Notes: generated from the letters alone by a model not told the origin. Counted from the stretch's first letter, positions 30,964-40,019 are shown. The stretch: DNA of 55,346 nucleotides from Pseudomonadota bacterium (GCA_018240685.1 JAFEFG010000020.1:1-55346); one strand, 5' to 3'. Program-made: numbers and translations.

Positions 30964-32331
30964 TCACTCCTGCAGCGCGGTGCGGGCCCCGAGGGCGTCC
31001 CTGTTGGTGGGATCGACAGCCAGGGCGGAGTCGAGCGCCTCGCGCGCCTTGTCCTTTTCCCCGAGTGCCGCGAGGCAAATGCCGTAGTTGGTCAGCAGCC
31101 GGGGGTCGCCCGGAAGGCCGCGCAACGCATGTTCGTGCAGCGATCGCGCCTCTGCCGCCCGGTCGAGGTCGACCAGCACCGAGCCGAGGTTGGTGAGGAC
31201 CAGCGGATCGTCGGGCGCCAGCCGTGAGGCCCGTTTCAACACTCGCCGGGCTTCCTCGGACCGCTTGAGCCCGCGCAGGGCGAGGCCCTGGTTGTTGAGG
31301 GCGCGCAGGTCGTTGGGCGCGGCCTTCAGGAGCGGCTCCAGCACCTCGAGGGCGGCGGTGAAGCGACCCTGCTCGATCTCCAGGAAGGAAAGCTGCAGGA
31401 CGGCGTCGCGATCGGTGGGATTGTGCCGCAGCGTGCGCTGGAGGATTTCGATGGCCGCATCGGTCCTGCCGGCAGCCGTCTGGGCAAGCGCCAGCGTCTT
31501 TGCCGCCTGGGTGAAGGTCGGGTCGAGCTCCAGCGCCTTCTGGATGGCGGGAATCGCGTCGGAGGGGCGGCCGGCGAAATAGAGGATGAAGCCCAGGGCG
31601 TGATTGAGGCTTGCATTCTCAGGGGCGAGGGCGAGGGCGCGCTCGACTTCGGCGATGGCTTCCTCATGATGGCCGAGCCCGCCCAGGGCGAGGGCGCGAT
31701 CGCCCATGATCTGCGAGCGGCGGACCGTGTCCTCGCCGGCATCGACCAGCGCCATGTCGAGGACCTCGAGCGCCGGCGCATAGTGGCCGAGGCGATAGAG
31801 AGTATGGCCAAGCATGTTGCGCGCCCGCGCCTGCAGCGGCTTCAGCCCTTCGCCGCCCGGCTGCTGGATGGCACGGTCGAGGTTCTGGGCGAATTCGGCA
31901 AGTTCGCGCTCGGCGGCGGCAAAGCGCCCTTGCTCGATATGCAGCGACGCAAGGCCCAATCGTGCCTCGACATGGGCTGGCGCCCGCCGGATCGTATCCC
32001 GGAATCGGCGGGCCGCCTCGTCGGGGCGACCCTGACGCCGTGCCATCAGGCCGAGATTGTACGACAGCATCGGCTCGTTCGGATCCTTGGCCAGCGCCTT
32101 GCGCCACAGGGCCTCGGCCTCGGCGAGTGCGCCGCGCTGGGCAAGGCAGACGGCCAGATAGTGAAGGACGTCGGGCCGGTCGCCGTAGCGACCATAGGCG
32201 GACCGGAAGAGAGGCTCCGCACGGTCGAGCCATCCGGCGCGGAGATACTGCACCGCGGTCTGCAATTCAGGATCCGGCTGCCCCTGGGGCGGCTGATTCT
32301 GCGGCGTCGGAGGGATGGGCATGCTTGCCAT
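30964..32331 (-). CDS. Tetratricopeptide repeat protein
   Basis: This 455-residue soluble protein is built of about ten consecutive TPR units from residue 25 to the end, for example PMLSYNLGLMARRQGRPDEA and LTNLGSVLVDLDRAAEARSL. There is no signal peptide, membrane helix or catalytic domain, so it is probably a cytoplasmic scaffold or assembly factor. The N-terminal 20 residues are Pro/Gln-rich. It lies 8 nt upstream of yggS on the same strand and is divergent from the Smr gene with 48 bp between them. The partner is unknown. Confidence 0.85.
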   Translation of the reverse strand: MASMPIPPTPQNQPPQGQPDPELQTAVQYLRAGWLDRAEPLFRSAYGRYGDRPDVLHYLAVCLAQRGALAEAEALWRKALAKDPNEPMLSYNLGLMARRQGRPDEAARRFRDTIRRAPAHVEARLGLASLHIEQGRFAAAERELAEFAQNLDRAIQQPGGEGLKPLQARARNMLGHTLYRLGHYAPALEVLDMALVDAGEDTVRRSQIMGDRALALGGLGHHEEAIAEVERALALAPENASLNHALGFILYFAGRPSDAIPAIQKALELDPTFTQAAKTLALAQTAAGRTDAAIEILQRTLRHNPTDRDAVLQLSFLEIEQGRFTAALEVLEPLLKAAPNDLRALNNQGLALRGLKRSEEARRVLKRASRLAPDDPLVLTNLGSVLVDLDRAAEARSLHEHALRGLPGDPRLLTNYGICLAALGEKDKAREALDSALAVDPTNRDALGARTALQE

Positions 32332-32379
32332 GGTCGGCTGTGTAGACCCGACCTACCCGTCAAGGCTACACGAAACGCC

Positions 32380-32967
32380 ATGGCCAAGGACGTCGAACTG
32401 TTCCGGATCGCGATGGCCGACGTGCTTCCGCTCAAGGGTCGGCGCCGGCTGCGGGTGCCGACCGGCCGTTCCGGACCGGCAGAGACCGGCTCCAAGGAAA
32501 AGCCCAAAGCCTCCCCCAAAAGGGCTGAGCAGAGAACGGCGCCTGCGCCCCCAGTCGGGAGCAAGCCCCAAATCCCGGCGGCGGAACCGTTGTCTTTCGA
32601 CCGCGACGTCGACCGGGCTCTGTCGCGCGGCCGGCGTACCCCGGAAGCGACGCTCGACCTGCACGGCATGACCCTGGTCGCGGCCGAACGGGCGGTATCA
32701 CGGTTTCTCGAGGAGGCAGCGGCCCTCGACATGCGGGTCGTGCTGATCGTGACGGGCAAGGGACTGCGCCAGGAAGGCGACCGCGTCTTTGGCGGCCGCA
32801 TCCGGGCGGAGTTCCCGCTCTGGCTCCGGCGGGCGGAGAACCGCGCCCGCGTCCGGGGCGTGAAGGCCGCGCATGCCCGCCACGGCGGCGGCGGCGCCTT
32901 CTACGTGCTGATGCGCCGCCGCTCGTCGGCCAGCAGGCGTTCCTTGCGGCCTACGCCCCAGCGATAG
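32380..32967 (+). CDS. Smr/MutS2-type endonuclease domain protein
   Basis: This 195-residue protein has a basic, Pro-rich N-terminal half and a C-terminal Smr domain (residues about 90-185) with the motifs TLDLHGMTLVAAERAVSRF, VTGKGLRQEG and GGGGAFYVLMRRR. Smr domains nick DNA or RNA; stand-alone members are often involved in RNA cleavage on collided ribosomes, but the role here is inferred only from the domain. The ATG at 32380 marks the start of normal coding bias. The 3' end overlaps the convergent ada gene by 67 nt. Confidence 0.85.
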   Translation: MAKDVELFRIAMADVLPLKGRRRLRVPTGRSGPAETGSKEKPKASPKRAEQRTAPAPPVGSKPQIPAAEPLSFDRDVDRALSRGRRTPEATLDLHGMTLVAAERAVSRFLEEAAALDMRVVLIVTGKGLRQEGDRVFGGRIRAEFPLWLRRAENRARVRGVKAAHARHGGGGAFYVLMRRRSSASRRSLRPTPQR

Positions 32968-34040
32968 CCGTTCAGGCTGCCCTTGGCGCCCACGGCCCGG
33001 TGACAGGGGATGACGCCGGCCGCCTGGTTGGTGGCACAGGCGCGCCCGACCGCCCGGGCGGCCTTGGGCTCGCCGATGGCGGCCGCGATCTCGCCATAGG
33101 TGCGCGTCTCGCCGGCCGGAATCTCGGTCAGCGCTTTCCAGACCTTCCACTGGAAAGCCGTGCCCACGATGTCGAGCGGCACGTCCGGCGCATCGAGGGC
33201 GGACGGTCTGCGACCGTAGAGCCTGGCCAAGACCCCCTTCACGCGGGCGCCCAAGGCGGTGTCGTTGCGCTGGAGATGGGCGGCGGGGAAATCACGCCGG
33301 AGTTCCTGCTCGAGCTTGCGGTCGCTGTCGCCCAGGAATACAGCGGCGATGCCCTTGCCCGTGGCCGCGACGAGAACGCGGCCGTAGTCGGAATCGACGA
33401 TGGTGTAGTCGATCTCGGCGCCGGCGCCGCCCTTGGCATAGGTCGCGGGCGTCATGCCCAGTGCCTTGTCGCTCGTCTCGTAGACGCGGCTCGGGGAGCC
33501 GTAGCCCGCACCATAGAGGGCCTCGCTGACCTTCTCGCCGTTGCGCAAGGCCTTGCGGAAGCGCTCGCGCTTCTTGGCGACCAGCCAGTCGCGCGGGCTC
33601 ACCCCCAGCTCGGCCAGGAAGCGCTTGCTGAGGGCCGTGGCTGAAAGTCCGACCCGCTGCGCAACGTCTGCAAGAGTGGGTGGCGAGTCGGTTGCATCCG
33701 ACTGGAACAGGGCGCAGGCCCTCGCGACCGGCTTGCTGAGGCCGGTCTCGACCTGCCAGTCGCGCGGCCTGCACCGCTTGCAGGGCCGGAATCCCGCCGC
33801 CTCGGCGGCTTCCGGCGAGGCATGGAAGGACACGTTCCGGCGCAGCGGCGGACGCGCCGCACAGGACGGCAGGCAATAGACGCCCGTCGTTCTGACCGAG
33901 AACCAGAAGCGGCCGTTGTAGCTGCGATCACGCTGCTGGACGGCGTGCCAGCAGGTATCCGGGTCGGGGAAAGTGCCGGGGAGGGAGAAGCTGGCGGGCG
34001 CCACGGTAGGGGGCGGGAGGATAGAGAAATGCTGGGTCAT
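32901..34040 (-). CDS. ada: Ada bifunctional alkylation-response regulator and methyltransferase
   Basis: Ada transfers methyl groups from DNA to its own cysteines and then activates repair genes. The 379-residue sequence has the N-terminal zinc domain with Cys56, Cys60, Cys87 and Cys90 (GVYCLPSCAARPP and PCKRC), an AraC-type helix-turn-helix (about 105-200; LADVAQRVGLSATALSKRF) and the methyltransferase domain with the acceptor motif VIPCHRAVG (Cys346). All key residues are present. The ATG at 34040 is preferred over an in-frame TTG 12 nt upstream. The last 67 nt overlap the convergent Smr gene. Confidence 0.95.
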   Translation of the reverse strand: MTQHFSILPPPTVAPASFSLPGTFPDPDTCWHAVQQRDRSYNGRFWFSVRTTGVYCLPSCAARPPLRRNVSFHASPEAAEAAGFRPCKRCRPRDWQVETGLSKPVARACALFQSDATDSPPTLADVAQRVGLSATALSKRFLAELGVSPRDWLVAKKRERFRKALRNGEKVSEALYGAGYGSPSRVYETSDKALGMTPATYAKGGAGAEIDYTIVDSDYGRVLVAATGKGIAAVFLGDSDRKLEQELRRDFPAAHLQRNDTALGARVKGVLARLYGRRPSALDAPDVPLDIVGTAFQWKVWKALTEIPAGETRTYGEIAAAIGEPKAARAVGRACATNQAAGVIPCHRAVGAKGSLNGYRWGVGRKERLLADERRRIST

Positions 34041-34109
34041 GGCGCCATCCAAGCACCATGCTTCAGCCTGCTCTATCCGGCGCCCGCCGGCAATTCCCCG
34101 ACCCGGAAA

Positions 34110-34349
34110 TCAGTTCCAGAAGCCTTTATCGGCCTCGAACCGGGCACGACCACGGTCGATCCCGATGTCGCGCAACAGGCGGTCATCGAGTTCGGCGAGT
34201 TGGCGTCGTGAGCGATGCAATTCCGCTCGGTTCATCAGAGCCTCGACTCCGACCACGATCGTTCCGGCCAGCAGCGCAACGGCGCGGCCGATCGAGAAAG
34301 AAGGGGCTTCCGCACGGGCGGGCGCCCGTACGCTGGACAGGGTCGACAT
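34110..34349 (-). CDS. DUF1127 family small protein
   Basis: This 79-residue peptide has an N-terminal hydrophobic stretch (about 18-38) and a C-terminal DUF1127 motif: RRQLAELDDRLLRDIGIDRG then AKGFW-like ADKGFW. In alphaproteobacteria DUF1127 peptides influence RNA turnover and phosphate or carbon adaptation; a role here is inferred. The ATG has GGAGC 7 nt upstream. It is divergent from the LysR gene with a dyad in between, so the regulator may control it. Confidence 0.82.
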   Translation of the reverse strand: MSTLSSVRAPARAEAPSFSIGRAVALLAGTIVVGVEALMNRAELHRSRRQLAELDDRLLRDIGIDRGRARFEADKGFWN

Positions 34350-34409
34350 GACTTAGCTCCGTTTGAGGCGCCGAAGCCGAGACGGCTTTGTAACACCTCG
34401 TTTTCTGTG

Positions 34410-34426
34410 CCATATTTGTTGTATGG
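34410..34426. promoter_or_regulatory. Dyad in the DUF1127/LysR divergent region
   Basis: CCATA-N7-TATGG is a perfect 5-bp inverted repeat between the DUF1127 gene and the LysR-type gene. Spacing and position resemble a LysR-family operator, which would act on both genes. No footprint-like second site was found. Confidence 0.35.
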
Positions 34427-34492
34427 GGCGCTTGTGTGCAAAGGATCATTGTTGGGGGAAAGGCCTAGAAAAATTATGAACGTGATTCCGAC

Positions 34493-35416
34493 ATGAGCCG
34501 GTCTCAATTACCCCTCAATGCACTGCGTGCCTTCGAAGCCGCCGCGCGTCACGCAAGCTTCACGCATGCCGCCGAGGAGCTGCATGTGACCCAAGCTGCG
34601 GTAAGTCATCAGGTGAAGGCGCTCGAGGAGCGTTTGGGCGTGGCACTGTTCGTGCGCCGCCCCCGCGGGCTCGAGATCACCGGCGAGGGCCAGGCGCTCC
34701 TGCCCGACCTGCGCGACGCCTTCGACCGCATGACGAACGCGCTGGAACGGGTGGGCCGCAAGGCCAATTCGGGCACCCTGAATGTCAGCCTGGTAACGAC
34801 CTTCGCGCTGGGCTGGCTCGCCCCGCGGCTGCACCGTTTCCAGGCCAAGCATCCCGAGATCGAGGTGCGCATGACGACCAGCCAGCGGCGCATCGACTTC
34901 GCGCGGGAGGATTTCGACTGCGCCATCCGTTTCGCCGTCCAGCCGGAGCCGGACCTGCATGCGACGCGGCTGTTCAGCGACGTGCTGACCCCGCTGTGCG
35001 GCAAGCGCTACAGGGACAAGCTCAAGACGCTCGAAGACCTCAAGCGCGTGCCCTTCATCGACATGACCTACGATCCCGAATGGGCGATCTGGCTGCGCGC
35101 CGTCGGCATGGGCGACTTCAAGCCCAAGCGGGTGCTGACCTTCGACTCGACGATGATTGCGGTCGAGGCGGCCATGGAGGGGGCGGGCGTCGCTCTCGGC
35201 CCGCCGCAGCTCTTTCGCGAGGAACTGGCGGAAGGCCGCCTGTTCCAGCCTTTCCCGCAGATCGTCGACTCGGGAAAGGCGTGGTGGTTCGTCTGCCCAC
35301 CGGCTTCGGCCAGCCGGCCCAAGACGCGGGCGTTCGAGGACTGGCTCGTGGAGGAGCTCAGCGCACCGCAGATGCGGTCTGCCCGAACAGCACTTGGCGT
35401 GACTGCGCGTCGTTGA
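34493..35416 (+). CDS. LysR-family transcriptional regulator, GcvA-like
   Basis: This 307-residue regulator has the winged helix-turn-helix (residues about 6-65; FTHAAEELHVTQAAVSHQVK and LEERLGVALFVRR) and a periplasmic-binding-protein-like effector domain (about 92-295). The opening LPLNALRAFEAAARH and the overall length are like GcvA/AmpR-type members. The effector is not known. It overlaps the convergent glutathione S-transferase gene by 59 nt and is divergent from DUF1127. The ribosome site is weak. Confidence 0.9.
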   Translation: MSRSQLPLNALRAFEAAARHASFTHAAEELHVTQAAVSHQVKALEERLGVALFVRRPRGLEITGEGQALLPDLRDAFDRMTNALERVGRKANSGTLNVSLVTTFALGWLAPRLHRFQAKHPEIEVRMTTSQRRIDFAREDFDCAIRFAVQPEPDLHATRLFSDVLTPLCGKRYRDKLKTLEDLKRVPFIDMTYDPEWAIWLRAVGMGDFKPKRVLTFDSTMIAVEAAMEGAGVALGPPQLFREELAEGRLFQPFPQIVDSGKAWWFVCPPASASRPKTRAFEDWLVEELSAPQMRSARTALGVTARR

Positions 35417-36056
35417 CCGTGGCCACGGTGTTGATCTCGGCGGCGCGCGCATAGGCGCGTTGCGTGGCCGGACGGGCCCTGATGGTCTCGAACCAGCGCT
35501 TGAGATGCGGGAAGTCCTCGAGCTTCTGCTGCTGGCGCTCGTGCGGCACGATCCAGGGATAGGCGGCGATATCGGCGATGGAATATTCCCCGGCCACGAA
35601 GGGCCGGTCGGCCAGCCGCTTGTCGAGCACGCCGTAGAGCCGGTTGGTTTCCTTCACGTAACGGTCGATGGCATAGGGCAGTTTCTCCGGCGCATACTGG
35701 ACGAAGTGGTGATTCTGACCGGCCATCGGTCCCAGACCGCCCATTTGCCACATCAGCCATTCCGTCACTTCGGCCCGTCCCCGGGAGTCGCGCGGCAGGA
35801 GCCTGCCGACCTTGTCGGCCAGATAGAGCAGGATGGCGCCCGATTCGAAGACCGACAGGGGCTCGCCGCCGTCAGCCGGCGCATGATCGACGATGGCCGG
35901 GATGCGGTTGTTGGGGGAGATGACTAGGAATTCGGGCTGGAATTGCTCGCCCTTGGATATGTTGACCGGCTTGATGGTATAGGGCGTTCCCGTTTCCTCG
36001 AGGAACATCGTGATCTTGTGGCCGTTTGGCGTCGTCCAATAGTAAAGGTCGATCAT
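35358..36056 (-). CDS. Glutathione S-transferase, YfcG/YghU-like
   Basis: This 232-residue protein has an N-terminal thioredoxin-like domain (TPNGHKITMFLEE; glutathione-binding segment NNRIPAIVDH and the SVFESGAILLYLA block) and a helical C-terminal domain. The TPNGHK start and lack of a catalytic Tyr or Ser at the usual place match YfcG/YghU disulfide-bond oxidoreductases, which act with glutathione. Its last 59 nt overlap the LysR gene, tail to tail. Confidence 0.9.
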   Translation of the reverse strand: MIDLYYWTTPNGHKITMFLEETGTPYTIKPVNISKGEQFQPEFLVISPNNRIPAIVDHAPADGGEPLSVFESGAILLYLADKVGRLLPRDSRGRAEVTEWLMWQMGGLGPMAGQNHHFVQYAPEKLPYAIDRYVKETNRLYGVLDKRLADRPFVAGEYSIADIAAYPWIVPHERQQQKLEDFPHLKRWFETIRARPATQRAYARAAEINTVATVNDAQSRQVLFGQTASAVR

Positions 36057-36153
36057 GGAACCGTTCCCGTGCGATGAAGCATCCGACTTGGGGTGCGTTT
36101 TCGGCGAAATCGATCCGGAGACGAGCGAGAATAGCTAATCGTCGGACAAGGTT

Positions 36154-36552
36154 ATGAGCATCGACATCAAGGAGCCCTGGGCGCGCGCCCAGAACGCGGA
36201 ATCGGGCGAGGCTGCGGGCTTCGCCACTTTTTTCAATCATGGGCCCGAGCCTGACCGCCTGGTCGGCGCGACCACCGCCATCGCCGGGAAGACCGAGATC
36301 TGGGGGATCAGGGTCGTTGGTCCGGGAACCCGCATGCGCCATCTGGAGGATGGCCTGAAGCTGCCGGTGGGCATGCCGATCGAGCTCAAGCCGCGCGGCT
36401 ACCATCTGTTCTTCCAGAGCCTCGGCAAGCCGCTGGTGCCGGGACAGACGGTGGCCGTGACCCTGCAGTTCGAGAAGGGTGCGGCGCAGACGGTCGAGCT
36501 GCTGGTGAAGGCCGAGGGGCCGATCAACCGGGCCACGCTCGGCCACGCCTAG
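36154..36552 (+). CDS. PCu(A)C-like protein without signal peptide
   Basis: This 132-residue protein matches the core of periplasmic copper chaperones PCu(A)C: GTRMRHLEDGLKLPVGMPIE, LKPRGYHLFFQSL and PLVPGQTVAVTLQFE. The sequence starts directly at the domain, with no signal peptide. The usual copper ligands are only partly kept: Met61 and His84 are present, but the first His is replaced (TEIWG) and the final HxM reads HLF. It is therefore probably cytoplasmic and may not bind copper as the family does. It is divergent from the GST gene. Confidence 0.75.
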   Translation: MSIDIKEPWARAQNAESGEAAGFATFFNHGPEPDRLVGATTAIAGKTEIWGIRVVGPGTRMRHLEDGLKLPVGMPIELKPRGYHLFFQSLGKPLVPGQTVAVTLQFEKGAAQTVELLVKAEGPINRATLGHA

Positions 36553-36572
36553 GACGCCGGTGGCGTCCGGGC

Positions 36573-37601
36573 TCAGCCCGGATAGCGGTGGTGCTTGCCG
36601 AAGGCATCCTCGACGCGAAGCGCGTCAGGATCGTCCCGGACATAGGCCGGGCCCACCGGCACCTTGCCGTGGCCGCCCGGCACGTCGAGCACGTAGGTCG
36701 GCTGGGCGAGGCCCGACAGGCGCCCCCGCAACGCCTTCATCAGCGCCTGGCCGCGCTCGATGGAGACGCGGAAATGGCCGGTGCCGCGCACCAGGTCGGG
36801 ATGGTGCAGGTAATAGGGCTTCACTCGCGCCGTCACCAACGCCCGCATCAGCGCCGCGAGGGTGTCGGCGTCGTCGTTGACCCCGGCCAGCAGCACCGTC
36901 TGGCCGAGCAGGGGGAAGCCGGCATCGGCCAGGCGCGCAAGCGCCGCCCGGGCCGGCGGGGCAAGTTCGCGCGGATGGTTGCAGTGCACGGCAAGCCACA
37001 GGCCGGCCCGTCCCGGCTTCAGGGCGGCGACGAGGTCGTCGCTCACCCGGCCGGGATCGACGATCGGCACGCGGCTGTGCACGCGGATGACCGCGACATG
37101 CGGGATGGCGTCGAGCGCCTCGATCAGCGCCCGCAGCCGGCGCGGCCCCAGCATCAGCGGGTCGCCGCCGGTCAGGATCACCTCCCAGATTTCCGCATGG
37201 TCGCGGATATAGGCCAGTGCCGACTCGAGCTCGGCCGCGGACAGGGCCTCGCTGCCGGGACCGACCTTCTCGCGCCGGAAGCAGAAGCGGCAATAGACCG
37301 GGCAGACATGGATCGGCTTCAGCAGCACGCGATCGGGGTAGCGGTGGACGATGCCCTTCACCGGCGAGCGCGCCTCGTCGCCGATGGGATCGGCGAGTTC
37401 CTCCGGCGCGATCTTCGTCTCGCAGGCGCTGGGCACGAACTGGCGGGCGATGGGATCGTTGGCCAGGTCGCGGCGATCGATCAGCGCCGCGACATCGGGG
37501 GTGAGCGCGATCGCCAGCGCCTGCTCGGCCTCTACCAGCCGCGGATCGGGCGCGATCAGCCCTTCGCGTTCGAGGTCTTCGAGGGTGCGCAGTGTCGGCA
37601 T
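36573..37601 (-). CDS. epmB: Radical SAM lysine 2,3-aminomutase family, EpmB-like
   Basis: This 342-residue enzyme has the radical SAM cluster motif HVCPVYCRFCFR (Cys100, Cys104, Cys107) and a C-terminal PLP lysine in DVPGGHGKVPVGP. EVILTGGDPLML and YYLHHPDLVRGTGHFR are family blocks. Length fits EpmB, which converts alpha-lysine to beta-lysine for modification of elongation factor P, better than clostridial KamA (about 416 residues). No efp or epmA gene is in the window, so EpmB rather than free-lysine aminomutase is an inference. The ATG at 37601 begins normal family sequence. Confidence 0.82.
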   Translation of the reverse strand: MPTLRTLEDLEREGLIAPDPRLVEAEQALAIALTPDVAALIDRRDLANDPIARQFVPSACETKIAPEELADPIGDEARSPVKGIVHRYPDRVLLKPIHVCPVYCRFCFRREKVGPGSEALSAAELESALAYIRDHAEIWEVILTGGDPLMLGPRRLRALIEALDAIPHVAVIRVHSRVPIVDPGRVSDDLVAALKPGRAGLWLAVHCNHPRELAPPARAALARLADAGFPLLGQTVLLAGVNDDADTLAALMRALVTARVKPYYLHHPDLVRGTGHFRVSIERGQALMKALRGRLSGLAQPTYVLDVPGGHGKVPVGPAYVRDDPDALRVEDAFGKHHRYPG

Positions 37602-37641
37602 GGCGGCGCTCAGATACTCCCAAACGCCGCCGCCAACCAGC

Positions 37642-38595
37642 TTAGAAGGAAGGCCCGCCTTCCTGCGGCGCAAGCCGTTGCGCCAGCGCCCGGATATGGG
37701 CGTCGCTGGTACCGCAGCAGCCGCCCAGTACCTTGAGGCCACGGCCGCGCAGCGCGGCCATCAGATCGGCGAAGATCTCGGGCCTGCCCTCCTCGAGATG
37801 ATCGAGCTTGTCGAGCTCCTCCGGCGGCAGGCTGGAGGCATTGGCCTTGAGGCCCGCCACCCGCGAGGTCCTCGGCCAGGCCGGTGTGGCCGCCGCTTCG
37901 ACCAAGCGCGTCGGATGCACGCAGCCGATCAGGAACTGCAGGGGACGGGGGGAAACGCCGGCATCGATGCGCTCGATCGCTTCGCCGAGCGGCGTGCCGT
38001 CGGGCAGTCGCCCGTCGGCGCCGATCACCGGTGCCAGGACATAGGGCGACCCCGTCGCCGCGAACGCCCGCGCGACGCCCAGAAGCTCCTCGGTGCTGGC
38101 GAAGGTCGGGGCGTAGAGCAGGTCGACGCCGGCCGCGGCGAGCGCGCGGGCCTGCGGCGTGTGGTACGCCTCGGCGGTCATCGCATCCGGTGCGCCGTCG
38201 GGGTCGTAGCCGTCGCGGCGCGGGCCGACGACGCCGGCGATGAACACTCCGTCCTCCGCGCCGACCTCGCGCCGCAGGTCCTGCAGGAAGGCCACTGCCT
38301 CGCCGTTGACCCTTGCGATGTCGTCGGGGGCGGAGAACCCTTGCCGGGCGAGACCTTCCGGATGCGCACGCCAGGTCGGCGTGCCGACCTGCATGGGCAA
38401 GCGATAGTCGACCGCGATCTGCATGTAGCTGCGGTAGATGGTGGCAAGCACAGCGCGCCCGTCGGGAGTGAACAGCGGCAGAAACGACGCGAAATCGGGC
38501 AGGGGCCGGTGAAACTCGTAGATCAGCCGCGTCTCGATGCCGCCATCCGTCAGCAGGACGGGCGATTCGGTCAGGCAATCGGCGAAACGGGACAT
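37642..38595 (-). CDS. Homocysteine S-methyltransferase family protein
   Basis: This 317-residue TIM-barrel enzyme has the three zinc ligands expected of the family: Cys225 in IGCVHPT and Cys293-Cys294 in GGCCGTSDAH. LLTDGGIETRLIY near the N-terminus is the usual opening. Family members transfer a methyl group from S-methylmethionine, betaine or a related donor to homocysteine; the donor here is unknown. It lies 40 nt upstream of the aminomutase on the same strand, so the two may be co-transcribed. Confidence 0.87.
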   Translation of the reverse strand: MSRFADCLTESPVLLTDGGIETRLIYEFHRPLPDFASFLPLFTPDGRAVLATIYRSYMQIAVDYRLPMQVGTPTWRAHPEGLARQGFSAPDDIARVNGEAVAFLQDLRREVGAEDGVFIAGVVGPRRDGYDPDGAPDAMTAEAYHTPQARALAAAGVDLLYAPTFASTEELLGVARAFAATGSPYVLAPVIGADGRLPDGTPLGEAIERIDAGVSPRPLQFLIGCVHPTRLVEAAATPAWPRTSRVAGLKANASSLPPEELDKLDHLEEGRPEIFADLMAALRGRGLKVLGGCCGTSDAHIRALAQRLAPQEGGPSF

Positions 38596-38731
38596 GGGAT
38601 CCTCCGAGCCGGATCCGGTGCGCGACGTCGTGCGGCCCGGCCCCTCGTATCATAACGGCAGGCCGGGCTTGTCGTGGCGGAGAGACTGGCTGAGCCGGGA
38701 CGAAGGGAGGGATTCGGCCCCTCCTCGAGGC

Positions 38732-40018
38732 TCAGCTGGCCGCCGTCCTGGGCAGCCAGAGGGCCAGGTCCGGCCAGATCGCCAGGACGCCGAGCATGAG
38801 CAGCATCGTGATGACAAAGGGAGCCGCCCCGATGATCACGTCGTTGATCTTGCCGCGCTTGCGCAGGCCCTGGACGACGTACAGGTTGATGCCGACCGGC
38901 GGCGTGATCATCGCCAGCTCCATCAGGATGATGACCATGATGCCGAACCACACCGGGTCGTAGCCGGCCTTGAACATGATCGGCGATATGATCGGCACCG
39001 TGGCGACCATCATCGACAGGGTTTCCATGAACATCCCGAGGATGAAGTAGAACAGCACCACGGCCAGCAAGAGCTGGACCTTCGTCAGGCCGAGGCTGGT
39101 GATGAAGCCGTTCACCCGGCCGGTCAGGCCGATCGACGTGATGACGAAATTCAGGAAATAGGCGGCGATGAGGATCGCCATGATCATGGCGGTTGTTCGC
39201 ATGGTGCCTTCGAAGGCGGCCAGCAGCGTGCGCAGGGTGAGCCGTTTGTTCCAGGCCGCGATGCCAGCGGCGGCGATCACGCCCAGGGCCGCCGACTCTG
39301 TCGCCGTTGCCCAGCCGGCATAGATCGATCCGATCACGGCGAGGAAGATGATCAGCGGCGGGAGCAGGTCCGGCAGCGCGGCGATGCGCTGCGGCCAGCT
39401 CGTCGCCGTCGGCGTGCCGCCCATCTTCGGGCGAATGACGCAGAATACGACCACGGTCAGGCTGAACAGGCCGGCCAGCACGATTCCCGGGATGAAACCC
39501 GCCAGGTAGAGCTTGGGAATCGACGTGTCGGTCAGGACGCCGTAGACGATCATGTTGATGGACGGCGGGATGAGGATTCCGAGAGTGCCGCCGGCGGCGA
39601 TCGTGCCCAGGAACAGGCTCTCCGAATAGCCGCGCTTCTCCACCTCGCCGAGCGCGACCGTGCCGATCGTCGCCGCCGTTGCGACGCTCGACCCGGACGT
39701 GGCGGCGAACATGGCGCAGGCGGCGATGTTGGAATGCATCAGCCCGCCGGGCAGCCACGGCACCCACAGGACCAGCGCATTGTACATGCGTTCCGCCATG
39801 CCGGAGCGCAGCAGGATTTCGCCAAGCAGCACGAAGAACGGGATGGCGACGAGCAGGAAGTTGTTCGATGTCCCCCAGGTGACCTCGCCTATGGCGAGCG
39901 AGAGGGGCAGCTTGGAGTAGATGCCCGACAGGGCGAGGCCGAGGATGCCCAGCCCCGCGGCAACGGGGATGGCCAGCGCGAGCAGGCCGATCAGGATGAG
40001 AAGTGTGACACCCAGCAC
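38732..40018 (-). CDS. dctM: TRAP transporter large permease DctM
   Basis: This 428-residue protein with about 12 membrane helices is the transport subunit of a tripartite ATP-independent periplasmic transporter. FFVLLGEILLRSGMAERMY and ATSGSSVATAATIGTVALGE, then GTLGILIPPSINMIVYG, are diagnostic DctM segments. It starts with GTG at 40018, immediately after dctQ. Uptake is driven by a sodium or proton gradient; the substrate is determined by the neighbouring DctP. Confidence 0.94.
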   Translation of the reverse strand: MLGVTLLILIGLLALAIPVAAGLGILGLALSGIYSKLPLSLAIGEVTWGTSNNFLLVAIPFFVLLGEILLRSGMAERMYNALVLWVPWLPGGLMHSNIAACAMFAATSGSSVATAATIGTVALGEVEKRGYSESLFLGTIAAGGTLGILIPPSINMIVYGVLTDTSIPKLYLAGFIPGIVLAGLFSLTVVVFCVIRPKMGGTPTATSWPQRIAALPDLLPPLIIFLAVIGSIYAGWATATESAALGVIAAAGIAAWNKRLTLRTLLAAFEGTMRTTAMIMAILIAAYFLNFVITSIGLTGRVNGFITSLGLTKVQLLLAVVLFYFILGMFMETLSMMVATVPIISPIMFKAGYDPVWFGIMVIILMELAMITPPVGINLYVVQGLRKRGKINDVIIGAAPFVITMLLMLGVLAIWPDLALWLPRTAAS

Positions 40019-40019
40019 G

